NCBI GenBank assembly: GCA_020161265.1
Contig: JAIUOC010000012.1
Span: forward strand, 124,001-188,000
Direction of reading: 5' to 3'
Source of the DNA: Chloroflexota bacterium
GTDB lineage: Bacteria; Chloroflexota; Chloroflexia; Chloroflexales; Herpetosiphonaceae
Length of the DNA stretch: 64,000 bases
Numbering within the stretch: the first letter of the stretch is position 1; each line of letters begins with the position of its first letter. Shown here one piece after another: positions 1 through 8,940 of the stretch. The translations under genes were made by a program, and so were the position numbers. Under the pieces are notes generated by a model that saw only the letters and a list, made by a program, of their open reading frames with translations, searched no databases and was not told the DNA's origin.

Positions 1-1
1 G

Positions 2-325
2 CAAATTGTGGTGGCCTTAACTGCCCAACAAGCTGAGCTTTTGGAATATACAAAAGCTAAAACTGGTAGTAAACTAAATATAGTCGTGCGGCGTGCTGAT
101 GATCAAGATGATCAAATTGCAACAACTGGGGTTACCATGGATCTGTTGATGCGCTTGTATGGCGTACCACAAGTCTATGCTCAACCCAACATGATTGTGA
201 AACTGTTGGATGCTCCTGCACCACCACAGCCACCACAACAACCAGCGGTTGTAATTCCATTCCCATTACCCAACGCACCACAACAACAACCATTGCCAAC
301 AGCAGTGCCAACTCAAACGCCTTAA
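2..325 (+). CDS. cpaB: CpaB/RcpC-like pilus assembly protein, C-terminal part
   Basis: The reading frame is open to the left edge, so this is only the C-terminal 107 codons of a longer gene. The first visible residues (VVALTAQQAELLEYTK) match the end of the SAF/CpaB periplasmic domain of Flp/Tad pilus assembly proteins, where a ValThrXxxXxxGlnAla stretch precedes a helix and a short strand. The last 40 residues are a Pro/Gln-rich low-complexity tail. The stop is 19 bases before cpaE and the gene heads the tad operon visible here. CpaB is a periplasmic or envelope component that helps stabilise the pilus machinery. The identification rests on context plus this short homologous stretch. Confidence 0.75.
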   Translation, partial: QIVVALTAQQAELLEYTKAKTGSKLNIVVRRADDQDDQIATTGVTMDLLMRLYGVPQVYAQPNMIVKLLDAPAPPQPPQQPAVVIPFPLPNAPQQQPLPTAVPTQTP

Positions 326-344
326 TACAACCAAGGAGAATTGC

Positions 345-1598
345 ATGGCTGAGTCCGATAAAATTCGCGTACTAATTGTTGACGATATTGCAGATACTCG
401 TGATAACCTCGAGAAACTCTTGTTTTTTGAGAAGGATATGCAAGTTGTCGGCAAAGCAGCAACGGGGCGCGAGGCCGTGACGCAGGCCAAGCAAATTCAA
501 CCCGATGTTGTGTTGATGGACATTAACATGCCCGATATGGATGGCATTGCAGCAACTGAGGCGATCATGGCGCAGGTGCCGAATACGCAAGTCATTATGA
601 TGAGCGTCCAAGGCGAAACCGATTACCTGCGCCGTGCAATGTTGGCTGGTGCTCGTCAGTTTCTCACCAAGCCCGTTGGTGGCGATGAACTCGCCAGCAG
701 CATCCGCGAAGTCTATCGTTTGCAGCAAACCCAACGACGCTTTGTGGTAGCAGCTCAACAGGTTGAAGAAACTGATCAATCAACTGGCCAAATTATTGCT
801 GTCTATAGCCCCAAAGGCGGTACTGGCAAGAGTGCAATTGCCTCGAATTTAGCAGTTGCCTTAAAATTATTGCCTGGTAATCGTAAAGTTTGTTTGGTCG
901 ATGCTAGCTTGTTGTTTGGCGATATCGCGGTGATGTTCAACATCAATAGCTCCAAAACGATCAATGATCTCACCTCGCGAATTGATGATCTTGATAAGGA
1001 ATTATTGAATGATGTGATGACCACCCACGCCTCACAAATCAAGGTGTTGCTGGCCCCAGCCAACCCGCAAATGGGTGAACTGGTGACGGCTGATCATGTG
1101 CGAACAGTGCTTGATGCTCTGCGGCGTGAGTATGATTATGTGGTAGTTGATACCCAATCATCGTTCCAAGATCAAACCATGGCCGTGCTTGATGCCGCCC
1201 ATCGGATTGTCTTGCTGATGACGATGGAACTCTCATCGATTAAGAATATTCGCCAGTTTCTGGAAGTGGCCGAGTTGCTTGGCTACAACGATGAAAAACT
1301 GGTGTTGGTCTTGAACAAAGCTGATGCTAAATTTGGCATTCGGGTCGATCAAGTCGAGGCCAATATTCAACATAAGGTTGCGGCCCAAATTGGCAATGCC
1401 CCATTTGAAATGGTCAATGCGATTAATCGTGGCGTACCTTTGATTATCGATCAGCCGCGCCATCAAATCTCAATCGATGTGGCCAACTTGGCCTATCTGA
1501 TTTCAGGAACTACCCGCACCAGCCGCGAAGGCGCACGCCCACAGCAACCCAAAAAAGAAGAACCGAAGGGTCTCTTCGCTCGATTGACCAAACGTTAG
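345..1598 (+). CDS. cpaE: CpaE/TadZ: receiver domain fused to MinD/ParA-like ATPase
   Basis: 417 residues. Residues 6-125 are a response-regulator receiver with a complete acid pocket (D13, D14), phospho-acceptor D59 in VVLMDINMP, S87 and K109. Residues 150-395 are a MinD/ParA-type ATPase with a deviant Walker A, KGGTGKS, at 157-163. Proteins of this architecture (CpaE/TadZ) place the Tad pilus apparatus at a cell site. Many CpaE homologues have a degenerate receiver, but this one retains all phosphorylation residues, so control by a histidine kinase is possible. The start has AAGGAG 7 bases upstream. It lies between cpaB and cpaF in one operon. Confidence 0.93.
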   Translation: MAESDKIRVLIVDDIADTRDNLEKLLFFEKDMQVVGKAATGREAVTQAKQIQPDVVLMDINMPDMDGIAATEAIMAQVPNTQVIMMSVQGETDYLRRAMLAGARQFLTKPVGGDELASSIREVYRLQQTQRRFVVAAQQVEETDQSTGQIIAVYSPKGGTGKSAIASNLAVALKLLPGNRKVCLVDASLLFGDIAVMFNINSSKTINDLTSRIDDLDKELLNDVMTTHASQIKVLLAPANPQMGELVTADHVRTVLDALRREYDYVVVDTQSSFQDQTMAVLDAAHRIVLLMTMELSSIKNIRQFLEVAELLGYNDEKLVLVLNKADAKFGIRVDQVEANIQHKVAAQIGNAPFEMVNAINRGVPLIIDQPRHQISIDVANLAYLISGTTRTSREGARPQQPKKEEPKGLFARLTKR

Positions 1599-1616
1599 AC
1601 GCATGGAGGGTGGCTT

Positions 1617-3020
1617 ATGTCGCTCCTAAAGCGTATTGCAGGAAATACGTCCCCATCCTCGGCTTCCGAATCAACAGCAGCAGCACAACCAAGTGCTGCT
1701 GCCACACGCCCTGATGGAGCTATTCCGCGCTCTGCTGCAGTTTCTTCCCAAGATCGCCTACTTGATGTGCGACATCGTGTCCAGCGTCGTTTGACCGAAG
1801 AAGTTCGCGATGTCAATAGCACCAATGAAACCAAAATCCGCCAAACGGTCGAAGATCTTTTGAGCGCCGTGCTCGACAGCGAAAATATCGTGTTAAGTCG
1901 GGTCGAACGCCAACAATTAGTCGAATCGTTGATGTCGGATATCGTTGGGCTTGGGCCGCTTGATTCGCTCCTCAAAGACGATAGCATTTCGGAAATCATG
2001 GTCAATGGGCCAAACAAGATCTACATTGAACAACGAGGCAAGCTGACGCTTTCAGGCACGACCTTCATCGACGATGAACACGCGATGCGGGTGTTGTATC
2101 GGATTGTGGCTCCACTTGGCCGACGGGTCGATGAAAGTTCGCCCATGGTCGATGCCCGTCTCAAAGATGGCTCGCGGGTGAACGCCGTTATTCGGCCTAT
2201 TTCCTTGATTGGCCCAGTTATCACAATTCGTAAATTCTCCAAGAAGCCACTTGGCCCCGAAGATTTGGTTCGATTTGGCGCAATTAGCCGCGAAATGATG
2301 GATTTTCTTTCAGCAAGTGTTCGCGCTCGGATCAATGTGGTGGTGTCTGGTGGTACTGGTTCCGGCAAAACGACCTTGTTGAACGTACTTTCATCATTTA
2401 TCCCTGAAGATGAGCGTTTGATTACGGTTGAAAACGCTGCCGAACTGCAACTTCAGCAGGATCACGTGATTTCGCTCGAATCGCGGACTGCCAATATCGA
2501 AGGCAAGGGCGAAATTTCAATCAACGATTTGATTATCAACTGTCTGCGGATGCGGCCTGAGCGAATCATCGTTGGTGAATGTCGTGGTGGCGAAACGTTG
2601 GCTATGTTGCAAGCAATGAATACTGGTCACGAAGGTTCGATGACCACACTCCACGCCAATACACCGCGTGACGCAATTGCGCGGATCGAAACTATGTGTT
2701 TGATGTCAGGGATGGATTTGCCGCTCAAGGCTATTCGTGAACAAGTCGCCTCGGCCATCGAATTGATTGTGCAACAAGCACGGCTCAAAGATGGTTCACG
2801 GCGGGTTATGGCCATTTCAGAAGTCACTGGGATGGAAGGCGATCTTGTGGTTCTCCAGGATATTTTTGTCTTTGAACAAACAGGCCTCGATGAACGTGGT
2901 AAGATTGTGGGGTCACTCCGCCCAACTGGGGTTCGACCACGCTTCCTTGATCGTTTTGAAGCCTTGAATATTTACCTGCCACCGAACGTCTTTGGCAATA
3001 GTTCAGAGCGCTTTTACTAA
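1617..3020 (+). CDS. cpaF: CpaF/TadA secretion ATPase
   Basis: 467 residues. The first 75 are variable and Ala/Ser-rich. An N-terminal helical domain follows, and residues 225-400 form the type II/IV secretion ATPase core: Walker A GGTGSGKT (245-252), Walker B region MRPERIIVGECRGGE (about 311-325) and the His box TTLHANTPRDA. The enzyme hydrolyses ATP in the cytoplasm to drive Flp pilus polymerisation through TadB/TadC. GGAGG lies 8 bases before the ATG. Genes on both sides are in the same direction with short gaps, typical of a tad operon. Confidence 0.96.
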   Translation: MSLLKRIAGNTSPSSASESTAAAQPSAAATRPDGAIPRSAAVSSQDRLLDVRHRVQRRLTEEVRDVNSTNETKIRQTVEDLLSAVLDSENIVLSRVERQQLVESLMSDIVGLGPLDSLLKDDSISEIMVNGPNKIYIEQRGKLTLSGTTFIDDEHAMRVLYRIVAPLGRRVDESSPMVDARLKDGSRVNAVIRPISLIGPVITIRKFSKKPLGPEDLVRFGAISREMMDFLSASVRARINVVVSGGTGSGKTTLLNVLSSFIPEDERLITVENAAELQLQQDHVISLESRTANIEGKGEISINDLIINCLRMRPERIIVGECRGGETLAMLQAMNTGHEGSMTTLHANTPRDAIARIETMCLMSGMDLPLKAIREQVASAIELIVQQARLKDGSRRVMAISEVTGMEGDLVVLQDIFVFEQTGLDERGKIVGSLRPTGVRPRFLDRFEALNIYLPPNVFGNSSERFY

Positions 3021-3051
3021 CGGCTTTACTCGCTAGAAAGGAACTAGTGCC

Positions 3052-4041
3052 ATGGAAAATTTACCACCATGGACAATTCCCTTGATCATTGCCTTAGCGC
3101 TCTTTGGCGCTGGAGCAGTGATCTTTCGCAAATTGAGGGAAACTAAGTCCAATTCGGTTGATGGCCGCCTCGCGACCTTTGCCGAACGTAGCCGCAACCA
3201 AACCGAAAGTGCCGAACGTGGCATGAGTGCTTTGGCCAGTCGGGTTGATTCAATGGTCAACCGCGGCCAAAAAGGCTCAGATTTGGCCCGCGATCTTGCC
3301 CAAGCTGACCTTAAACTTACCGTAACCGAATTTATTATGATGAAATTTGGTTCGGTGATTTTGTTTGCCTTGTTTGGGGTGTTCCTTGGCCGAGCCAACT
3401 TCTTGGCCGTTGTGGCCTGTGGGGTGGTTGGGGCAATTATCGGCTTTATCGTGCCCGATAAAGTTGTGAGCTTTAAGCAAGGTTCACGCTTGAAGGCATT
3501 TAATAACCAATTAGGCGATACGGTTGGTTTGTTGGCTAACTCGCTACGCTCTGGCTATAGTTTATTACAATCGATGGATTTGGTATCACGCGAAGCACCA
3601 CCACCGATTTCAGTCGAGTTTCGGCGCGTGGTTCAAGAGGTTGGTTTGGGGCTTTCGCTTGAAGATGGCATGAATAATCTGTTGCGGCGCGTACCAAGCG
3701 ATGACCTCGATTTGATGGTTTCGGCGATTAATATTCAGGCTGAAGTTGGTGGTAACTTGGCCGAGATTCTTGATACGATTGCCCATACCATTCGGGAACG
3801 GGTACGGATCAAAGGTCAAATTCGGGTGCTTACCTCACAAGCTCGCTATTCGGGTTATGTGGTTACGCTCCTGCCAATTGCGATTGCGATAATTATTACT
3901 ATGCTCAACCCTGAGTATATGGCTCCGCTGATGAGCTTTGGGCTGCCCCCAGAGAATTGGTGCTGTATGCCAGTCTGTAGCGCAATGATGATGATTGCGG
4001 GCTTCTTCGCAATCAAGAGCATTGTTAATATTGAAGTCTAA
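3052..4041 (+). CDS. tadB: TadB, type II secretion system F-domain inner-membrane protein
   Basis: 329 residues. A membrane anchor at about residues 6-22, a charged cytoplasmic stretch, paired hydrophobic helices around 100-145, the T2SSF domain (about 155-285, with LRSGYSLLQSMD and AEVGGNLAEILD) and two C-terminal membrane helices match TadB. TadB and TadC form the inner-membrane platform on which the CpaF ATPase acts. GAAAGGAAC precedes the ATG. The C-terminal membrane region contains an uncommon NWCCMPVC cysteine cluster. It is followed 12 bases later by tadC. Confidence 0.93.
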   Translation: MENLPPWTIPLIIALALFGAGAVIFRKLRETKSNSVDGRLATFAERSRNQTESAERGMSALASRVDSMVNRGQKGSDLARDLAQADLKLTVTEFIMMKFGSVILFALFGVFLGRANFLAVVACGVVGAIIGFIVPDKVVSFKQGSRLKAFNNQLGDTVGLLANSLRSGYSLLQSMDLVSREAPPPISVEFRRVVQEVGLGLSLEDGMNNLLRRVPSDDLDLMVSAINIQAEVGGNLAEILDTIAHTIRERVRIKGQIRVLTSQARYSGYVVTLLPIAIAIIITMLNPEYMAPLMSFGLPPENWCCMPVCSAMMMIAGFFAIKSIVNIEV

Positions 4042-4053
4042 AGGGAGCTTGCT

Positions 4054-4959
4054 ATGCCCTTACTGATAGGATTAGTTATCCTGGTTATTGTCTTTGGAAT
4101 TGGGTTTATGGTGCTTAACCAGCGCCGTCAAACTGATACGGTCTCTAATCGGCTGGCCCAATTTACCGAACGCTCCATGAACCTTGAGGATCTGGAGTTG
4201 CAGTTACCGTTTATGCAACGGGTTGTCACGCCAATTCTCAACAATGTGTTTGTGAAGCTTGGTCAATCAGCTAAAGGTAACGATAAACTGCGCACCAATT
4301 TAATGCTTGCTGGTAATCCTGGTAATTTAACCCCTACCATGTTTACTGGGATGCGGATTTTTATCGCGCTTGCCCTATTTGGTGTGATCTTCTTGGTCTG
4401 TATGTTGGCCAAGGTTGAAACCGCTAGCATGCTGCAATGGTCGGGGATCGGCGGGGCATTAGGTTTCTTATTGCCAGCTATGTGGCTTGGTCGCCAAATT
4501 AAGAAGCGCCAAAAAGTGATTCTTAAAGCCTTGCCCGATGCGCTCGATTTGCTCTCGATCAGTGTTACCGCAGGTTTGGGCTTTGATGCTGCCTTACAAC
4601 GGGTGGCTGAAAAGTGGGATAACGAGTTGTGCCGTGAGTTCCGACGGGCACTCTCCGATATTCGCTTGGGTACGCAACGCCACGAGGCTTTTCGTGCCAT
4701 GACCGTGCGAACTGGGGTTGAAGACTTAACCTCGTTTGTTTCGGCTGTGATTCAGGCCGACCAACTTGGGGTGAGTATGGGTAAAATGCTCAAAATTCAA
4801 TCCGACCAATTGCGTTTGCGCCGCCGCCAACGTGCTGAAGAAGAAGCCCAAAAAGCACCAATCAAGATGCTTTTCCCATTGGTGTTCTTGATCTTCCCTT
4901 CGATGTTTGTGGTTATCTTGGGGCCAGCCGTGCCACGCTTGCTTGGTGGCGGTCTCTAG
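4054..4959 (+). CDS. tadC: TadC, type II secretion system F-domain inner-membrane protein
   Basis: 301 residues. One N-terminal membrane helix (3-20), a helical pair at 105-150, a T2SSF domain (about 165-265, including LPDALDLLSISVTAGLGFD) and a C-terminal hydrophobic helix before LLGGGL. This is the second platform protein of the Tad pilus machine, paralogous to TadB. AGGGAGC lies just upstream of the ATG. Its TAG stop shares one base with the GTG start of the next gene, so the two are probably translationally coupled. Confidence 0.93.
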   Translation: MPLLIGLVILVIVFGIGFMVLNQRRQTDTVSNRLAQFTERSMNLEDLELQLPFMQRVVTPILNNVFVKLGQSAKGNDKLRTNLMLAGNPGNLTPTMFTGMRIFIALALFGVIFLVCMLAKVETASMLQWSGIGGALGFLLPAMWLGRQIKKRQKVILKALPDALDLLSISVTAGLGFDAALQRVAEKWDNELCREFRRALSDIRLGTQRHEAFRAMTVRTGVEDLTSFVSAVIQADQLGVSMGKMLKIQSDQLRLRRRQRAEEEAQKAPIKMLFPLVFLIFPSMFVVILGPAVPRLLGGGL

Positions 4960-5321
4960 TGTCGCAACACGCTATTCGTAATCTAACGCGCAATAGCAAC
5001 TTGGTTGAATATGCTGAGTTTGCTAATAGCTTTTTGAGTCGTGGCATGGGCCTGATGGGGCGTAAGCATTTGCCTGCCAATACGGGCTTAATTCTTTATC
5101 CCAATAATAATATTCATATGTTCTTTATGCGCTTTGCGATCGATGTGATCTTTGTTGATCGGCAGCATCAGGTAGTGGGGCTGCGCGAGAACTTTAAGCC
5201 CTGGCGGCCATTTGCTGGCGCAGCCAAAGCCCGTTACACCCTCGAATTGCCAGTTGGGGTTATTCAACAATCCCAAACCCAACTCGGCGATCAATTAGCA
5301 GTTGTTCCTGCTATTTTCTAA
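4959..5321 (+). CDS. DUF192 family protein
   Basis: 120 residues starting at a GTG that overlaps the tadC stop by one base. The DUF192 signature is clear: RGMGLMGR near residue 30, then LILYPNNNIHMFFMRFAIDV and VGLRENFKPW. The family is widespread, small and of unknown biochemical role; many members are exported, but this one has no signal peptide. The overlap makes it the last gene of the tad operon. Many Chloroflexota carry such a gene next to tad genes, but I cannot say whether it helps pilus formation. Confidence 0.85.
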   Translation: MSQHAIRNLTRNSNLVEYAEFANSFLSRGMGLMGRKHLPANTGLILYPNNNIHMFFMRFAIDVIFVDRQHQVVGLRENFKPWRPFAGAAKARYTLELPVGVIQQSQTQLGDQLAVVPAIF

Positions 5322-5325
5322 AGCG

Positions 5326-5359
5326 TAGCCCTAGCAAAACCCCAATCTTGCTAGGGCTA
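5326..5359. terminator. Bidirectional hairpin between convergent genes
   Basis: Perfect 12-base-pair stem (TAGCCCTAGCAA / TTGCTAGGGCTA) with a 10-base loop between the DUF192 and ppx stop codons. Its right arm includes the ppx stop codon. U-runs are weak on both strands, so termination efficiency is uncertain. Confidence 0.7.
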
Positions 5360-6865
5360 TTCAATCACCATTTCAACCCCATAGACTTTGCGAAATAGGT
5401 TGGTCTTGCGATTGGCATCCCAAATTTCAATCGAAGCGTCGCCAACCGCCTGTACCTTCACCCGCACCTGATTTTTCTCAATTTTGCACACGACACTTTG
5501 CACAACTTGGCTCTTGGAGCGTTCTAGATATTCAGCGATACGCAACAAGGCACTTAATTTGCCTACCCGCTCAAGATCGCCTTCAGCCAAAACTCCACCT
5601 AAGCCGGCATCGGTCACGCCGCCTTTGCGATGATGGCGAGTGAGCAAGGCGACCATGGCCATTTCACGGTGGGTATAGCCATTCAGCATTGAGTTGAGAA
5701 TCAAATATAAGCCATGTTTATGATGATCGTAGAAATTGACTGCTACCCCAATGTCATGCACCACCGTCGCAGCTTCGAGTAATTCGCGTTCCCACGCCCC
5801 ATAGCCATGCAAACTTTGCAGTTGATCAAACAAGGCGAGGCTTAATTCGCGCACTTTGGCAACATGCACCACGTTGTAGCCATAGATTCGTGCCAAATTC
5901 TCGACCGAAAACTGGCGGACATCGCCGAGCAAGGGCGGTTGTGAGCCACGCAGAAATTGCTCGTAGAAGATGCCATCACGCAAACCATGGCCGCAAATCC
6001 ACAAACTATCAGCTCCACAACGTTGCATCAATGCTCGAATTAACAGTACGCCAGCCGTAATGACATCAGCGCGATCATTGTTAAGGCCATCAAGCTGCTC
6101 GCGCTCATTGCGATTGAGTTTGCTGAGGCGAGTAGCCCATTCATCGACCCGTTGCAACGACATCGTGTAGCCATGCACAATATCAAGTGGATAGCGCTGG
6201 GCACGTTGTTCGAGTTTGGCCAGGTTGCGCACCGTGCCACCAACCCCAATTAACGGCAATTTGCTGCCTTGCGGTCGAAACCAGTCTAGTTCGGCTAACG
6301 CTTCATCTAAATGACGATCGAGGGCTTTGAGTTCGGCTTTGCTGGGGGTTTCGCTGCGCAAAATTTGCTCGGTGAGCCGCACAGTGCCAAGTGGCAATGA
6401 TGTTGTATGCGCCAAGCCACGGCCTCGAACTAAGGCTAATTCGACGCTGCCACCGCCAATATCAAACATAAAACCATTGCTAACCCCAAGCGTATTAATC
6501 ACCCCAAGGTAGCTGTAGTAGGCTTCTTCATCGCCGCTGAGCACGCGTAAATCGAGGCCAGTTTCTTCTTTGACTTGGGCCAAAAAGCTGGCTTGATTGG
6601 CGGCATCGCGCACGGCGCTGGTGGCCACAGCCACAACTTCGTTGACCCCTAAGGCACGGCAAAAATTGCTAAACATGCGCAAGGTTTCAATTGCCATGGC
6701 CATCGGCTCAGCTTGCAACTGATTATCAGCGCCGACATTATGCGCCAAACGCACATTTTCTTTAACTTCTTCGACTAGTTTGAAGGAGTGATAGGGCTGG
6801 TATTGCACCACAATCATGCGGGCGGTGTTTGAGCCAAGGTCAATAATTCCAACGTGTTGGGTCAT
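5357..6865 (-). CDS. Ppx/GppA exopolyphosphatase family with C-terminal HD domain
   Basis: 502 residues from the ATG at 6865, chosen over the longer frame because GAGGAG lies 6 bases upstream and the protein then begins MTQHVGIIDLGSNTAR, the first phosphate-binding motif of the ASKHA fold. DIGGGSVELAL and GVGGTVRNLAKLE are the other nucleotide and phosphate loops. The C-terminal third (about 320-500) has the HD-type motif VVHDIGVAVNFYDHHKHG. Family members hydrolyse polyphosphate or pppGpp; sequence alone does not separate the two. The L,D-transpeptidase gene lies upstream on the same strand. Confidence 0.92.
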   Translation of the reverse strand: MTQHVGIIDLGSNTARMIVVQYQPYHSFKLVEEVKENVRLAHNVGADNQLQAEPMAMAIETLRMFSNFCRALGVNEVVAVATSAVRDAANQASFLAQVKEETGLDLRVLSGDEEAYYSYLGVINTLGVSNGFMFDIGGGSVELALVRGRGLAHTTSLPLGTVRLTEQILRSETPSKAELKALDRHLDEALAELDWFRPQGSKLPLIGVGGTVRNLAKLEQRAQRYPLDIVHGYTMSLQRVDEWATRLSKLNRNEREQLDGLNNDRADVITAGVLLIRALMQRCGADSLWICGHGLRDGIFYEQFLRGSQPPLLGDVRQFSVENLARIYGYNVVHVAKVRELSLALFDQLQSLHGYGAWERELLEAATVVHDIGVAVNFYDHHKHGLYLILNSMLNGYTHREMAMVALLTRHHRKGGVTDAGLGGVLAEGDLERVGKLSALLRIAEYLERSKSQVVQSVVCKIEKNQVRVKVQAVGDASIEIWDANRKTNLFRKVYGVEMVIE

Positions 6866-6912
6866 AGCATTCTCCTCAACAACGTGTAGCAGGCCGCCCG
6901 CCAGGATAAATT

Positions 6913-8025
6913 TTAGTAATAGACTTGGACGGTTGTGCCGACACCAGCCCAATTGTAGAGCCATGCGGCAGCATCAAGTGGTAAGTTGACGCAGCCATGG
7001 CTAATCCGCGTGCCACTACCAAATAAGTTGTGCCAGTAGGTTCCATGCAGCGCAACACTGCCATTGAAATACATGGCATGGGGTACATTTGGCACAACCC
7101 AGGTCTCGCCACCAAGTGAGCCACGCATGGTTTGCAAGGGCACTTTGGCATAAATTTCATAGCTGCCAGTTGGGGTATTGAAGCCATCTTTTCCAGTAGC
7201 AACCGGCGCATCAAACACGACTGTGCCATTTTCGTAGGCATACAGCCATTGCTTGCTAATATCAACTTCGATGCGTTTGCCTACATTGGGATTGGCTGGT
7301 TTGGGCGTGGCAGTTGGCACAGGTTGGCTGGTTGGTTGGGCAGGTGCGGCGGTTGGCGGTACTTGGGTTGGCTCGGCAACTGGTTGCGGGGCAGCAGTTT
7401 GCACCGGAGCCGGGGCAACTGGATCAAATTCAAATAAATAGGGCTGCTCGTAGCTCATGCCTTCAACTAAGCCACGGGCGGCAGCAACCTCTTGTCCCAG
7501 CGGCGCTAGCTCAATCTCTTCAGCTGTGCCCGCCAACAAAGGATGCTCGATCATCAAGGCGCGTTCGAAATATTGCACTTTGAAACGACCAGTTGGCCGT
7601 GCTTCGAATTGAGCTGAGCTAATTGGCAAACCAAAAATTGCTACACCACCATTGGTTTCCCAAAATGTGCGGAAACTGCCAGTTAGATCGTAGTTAGCGC
7701 CTTCGGGGCGTAAACTTGCGGCGGCTAAACGTGGTTGTGGGCCAAAATCGCGCCATTCGGTGCGTTCGCGGCCAACCAAGCCCAAGCCAACGCTATCAGT
7801 TTGCGGATCATACTCGAAGCGAGCGTTTTCAAAATATTGCACAACGAGTGTATCTTGCTCTAGGGGATCGGTAATTGGTTGACCAAAAATCAACTCGCCG
7901 CCATTAGTTTGCCAAAACGAAGCAAACCCATAGGTATCGGTGAGCGCAGGGGTCACTGCTTGGGAGGTGCGAAAAGCCCAAAAACATAAACCAAGAACCA
8001 GAGTCAACCAGATGATCCGCCGCAT
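6913..8025 (-). CDS. Secreted L,D-transpeptidase (YkuD) with two FW..NGG..IFG modules
   Basis: 370 residues from the ATG at 8025, which has GGAGAA upstream and starts a clean signal peptide (MRRIIWLTLVLGLCFWAF, cut near SQA). The mature part has two modules of the form FxxFWxxNGGxxIFGxPI ... VQYFExA at about 33-75 and 117-160. A Pro/Ala/Thr-rich linker (200-246) follows, then the YkuD catalytic domain with His327, His343 and catalytic Cys345 in SHGCVNLP. YkuD enzymes form 3-3 crosslinks or attach proteins in peptidoglycan. The modules recur in the Ser/Thr kinase at 57802-59658 and may bind the cell wall (inference). Confidence 0.93.
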   Translation of the reverse strand: MRRIIWLTLVLGLCFWAFRTSQAVTPALTDTYGFASFWQTNGGELIFGQPITDPLEQDTLVVQYFENARFEYDPQTDSVGLGLVGRERTEWRDFGPQPRLAAASLRPEGANYDLTGSFRTFWETNGGVAIFGLPISSAQFEARPTGRFKVQYFERALMIEHPLLAGTAEEIELAPLGQEVAAARGLVEGMSYEQPYLFEFDPVAPAPVQTAAPQPVAEPTQVPPTAAPAQPTSQPVPTATPKPANPNVGKRIEVDISKQWLYAYENGTVVFDAPVATGKDGFNTPTGSYEIYAKVPLQTMRGSLGGETWVVPNVPHAMYFNGSVALHGTYWHNLFGSGTRISHGCVNLPLDAAAWLYNWAGVGTTVQVYY

Positions 8026-8130
8026 AGCTGTATTCTCCGACTGATACCTGAGGTTAGAAGCAAGGTGCGGCTTCATCGTAGCAGTGCAATGAGCCGCTGT
8101 CAATTCAGATTGGTGGGAAAGCTGAGGTGT

Positions 8131-8655
8131 TTACTCAGGCACAATATCGGCTAGCGAGGTTACGGTGATCGTGCCGCCAGCAATATCAATTGAGCGAACG
8201 ACCGTGCGCACCATCGGCACTAAAATATCGGCTTGGCCTAATTTGCGAACGACTAATACATCATTTGCGCCAGTTTCAATAATTTCAACTGCTCGCCCAA
8301 TGTCTTCGCCAGCCTCAGTTTGCACTTGTAAGCCAACCAAATCGTGCAAGAAATATTCATCATTGGCCAAGGGCGCTGCATCGCTGCGATGAATATAGGC
8401 TTCAAGGCCTTGCATCGCTTCGGCAGCATCGCGGGTATCAACTTCGTTCAGCCGCAACAAATACAGGCTGCCTTTGTGTTGGTGCAGGCGGCCAATCGTG
8501 TAAGGCTTGGAAAGATCGCCCACAAACAATTGTTTAAGTTTTTGAATATGTTCAGGGTGCGATGAGATCATTGAAATCTTCAACTCGCCGCGCACGCCAA
8601 ACGCCGCTGAAATGCGGCCAACTAACAAGAAATCATCTGGATTTGGAGCTGTCAC
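8131..8655 (-). CDS. rimM: RimM, 16S rRNA processing protein
   Basis: 174 residues. N-terminal RimM beta-barrel ([18 protein letters not shown]) and C-terminal PRC-barrel ([12 protein letters not shown] ... DVLVVRK ... [13 protein letters not shown]). It assists maturation of the 30S head domain and binds S19. It starts with a GTG that overlaps the khpA stop (GTGA), so translation is coupled. Last gene of the ffh-rpsP-khpA-rimM set; trmD, which often follows, is absent here. Confidence 0.95.
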   Translation of the reverse strand: MTAPNPDDFLLVGRISAAFGVRGELKISMISSHPEHIQKLKQLFVGDLSKPYTIGRLHQHKGSLYLLRLNEVDTRDAAEAMQGLEAYIHRSDAAPLANDEYFLHDLVGLQVQTEAGEDIGRAVEIIETGANDVLVVRKLGQADILVPMVRTVVRSIDIAGGTITVTSLADIVPE

Positions 8656-8879
8656 GAATTAACCTCTAGGTGGACCCGTTTGTTTTGGCGAGCGCCAACG
8701 ATGCCCAATACATCGCGAATGGCTTTGACCACACGCCCATTGCGCCCGATGACCTTCCCAGCTTCGCTTTGGGGAATGCGCAGATCGAGGGTAATGCTGT
8801 GGTGACCAGTGCGTTTGCTAATTTTAATTTCGTCGGTGTCGATCAGGCCTTCGACGATATACTTCAATAAATCTTCCAT
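8652..8879 (-). CDS. khpA: KhpA, KH-domain RNA-binding protein
   Basis: 75 residues from the ATG at 8879, chosen because it gives the usual KhpA length and has AAGGAT upstream. [14 protein letters not shown] is the conserved N-terminus and [16 protein letters not shown] contains the GxxG RNA-binding loop. In other bacteria KhpA pairs with KhpB (Jag/EloR) as a global RNA chaperone. Position between rpsP and rimM is a widely conserved arrangement. Confidence 0.94.
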   Translation of the reverse strand: MEDLLKYIVEGLIDTDEIKISKRTGHHSITLDLRIPQSEAGKVIGRNGRVVKAIRDVLGIVGARQNKRVHLEVNS

Positions 8880-8940
8880 AGCTGCATCCTTGGGCAATCG
8901 GCGGGTGCGAGGCAAGTGGCCTCACACCCGCTTCGCGAGC

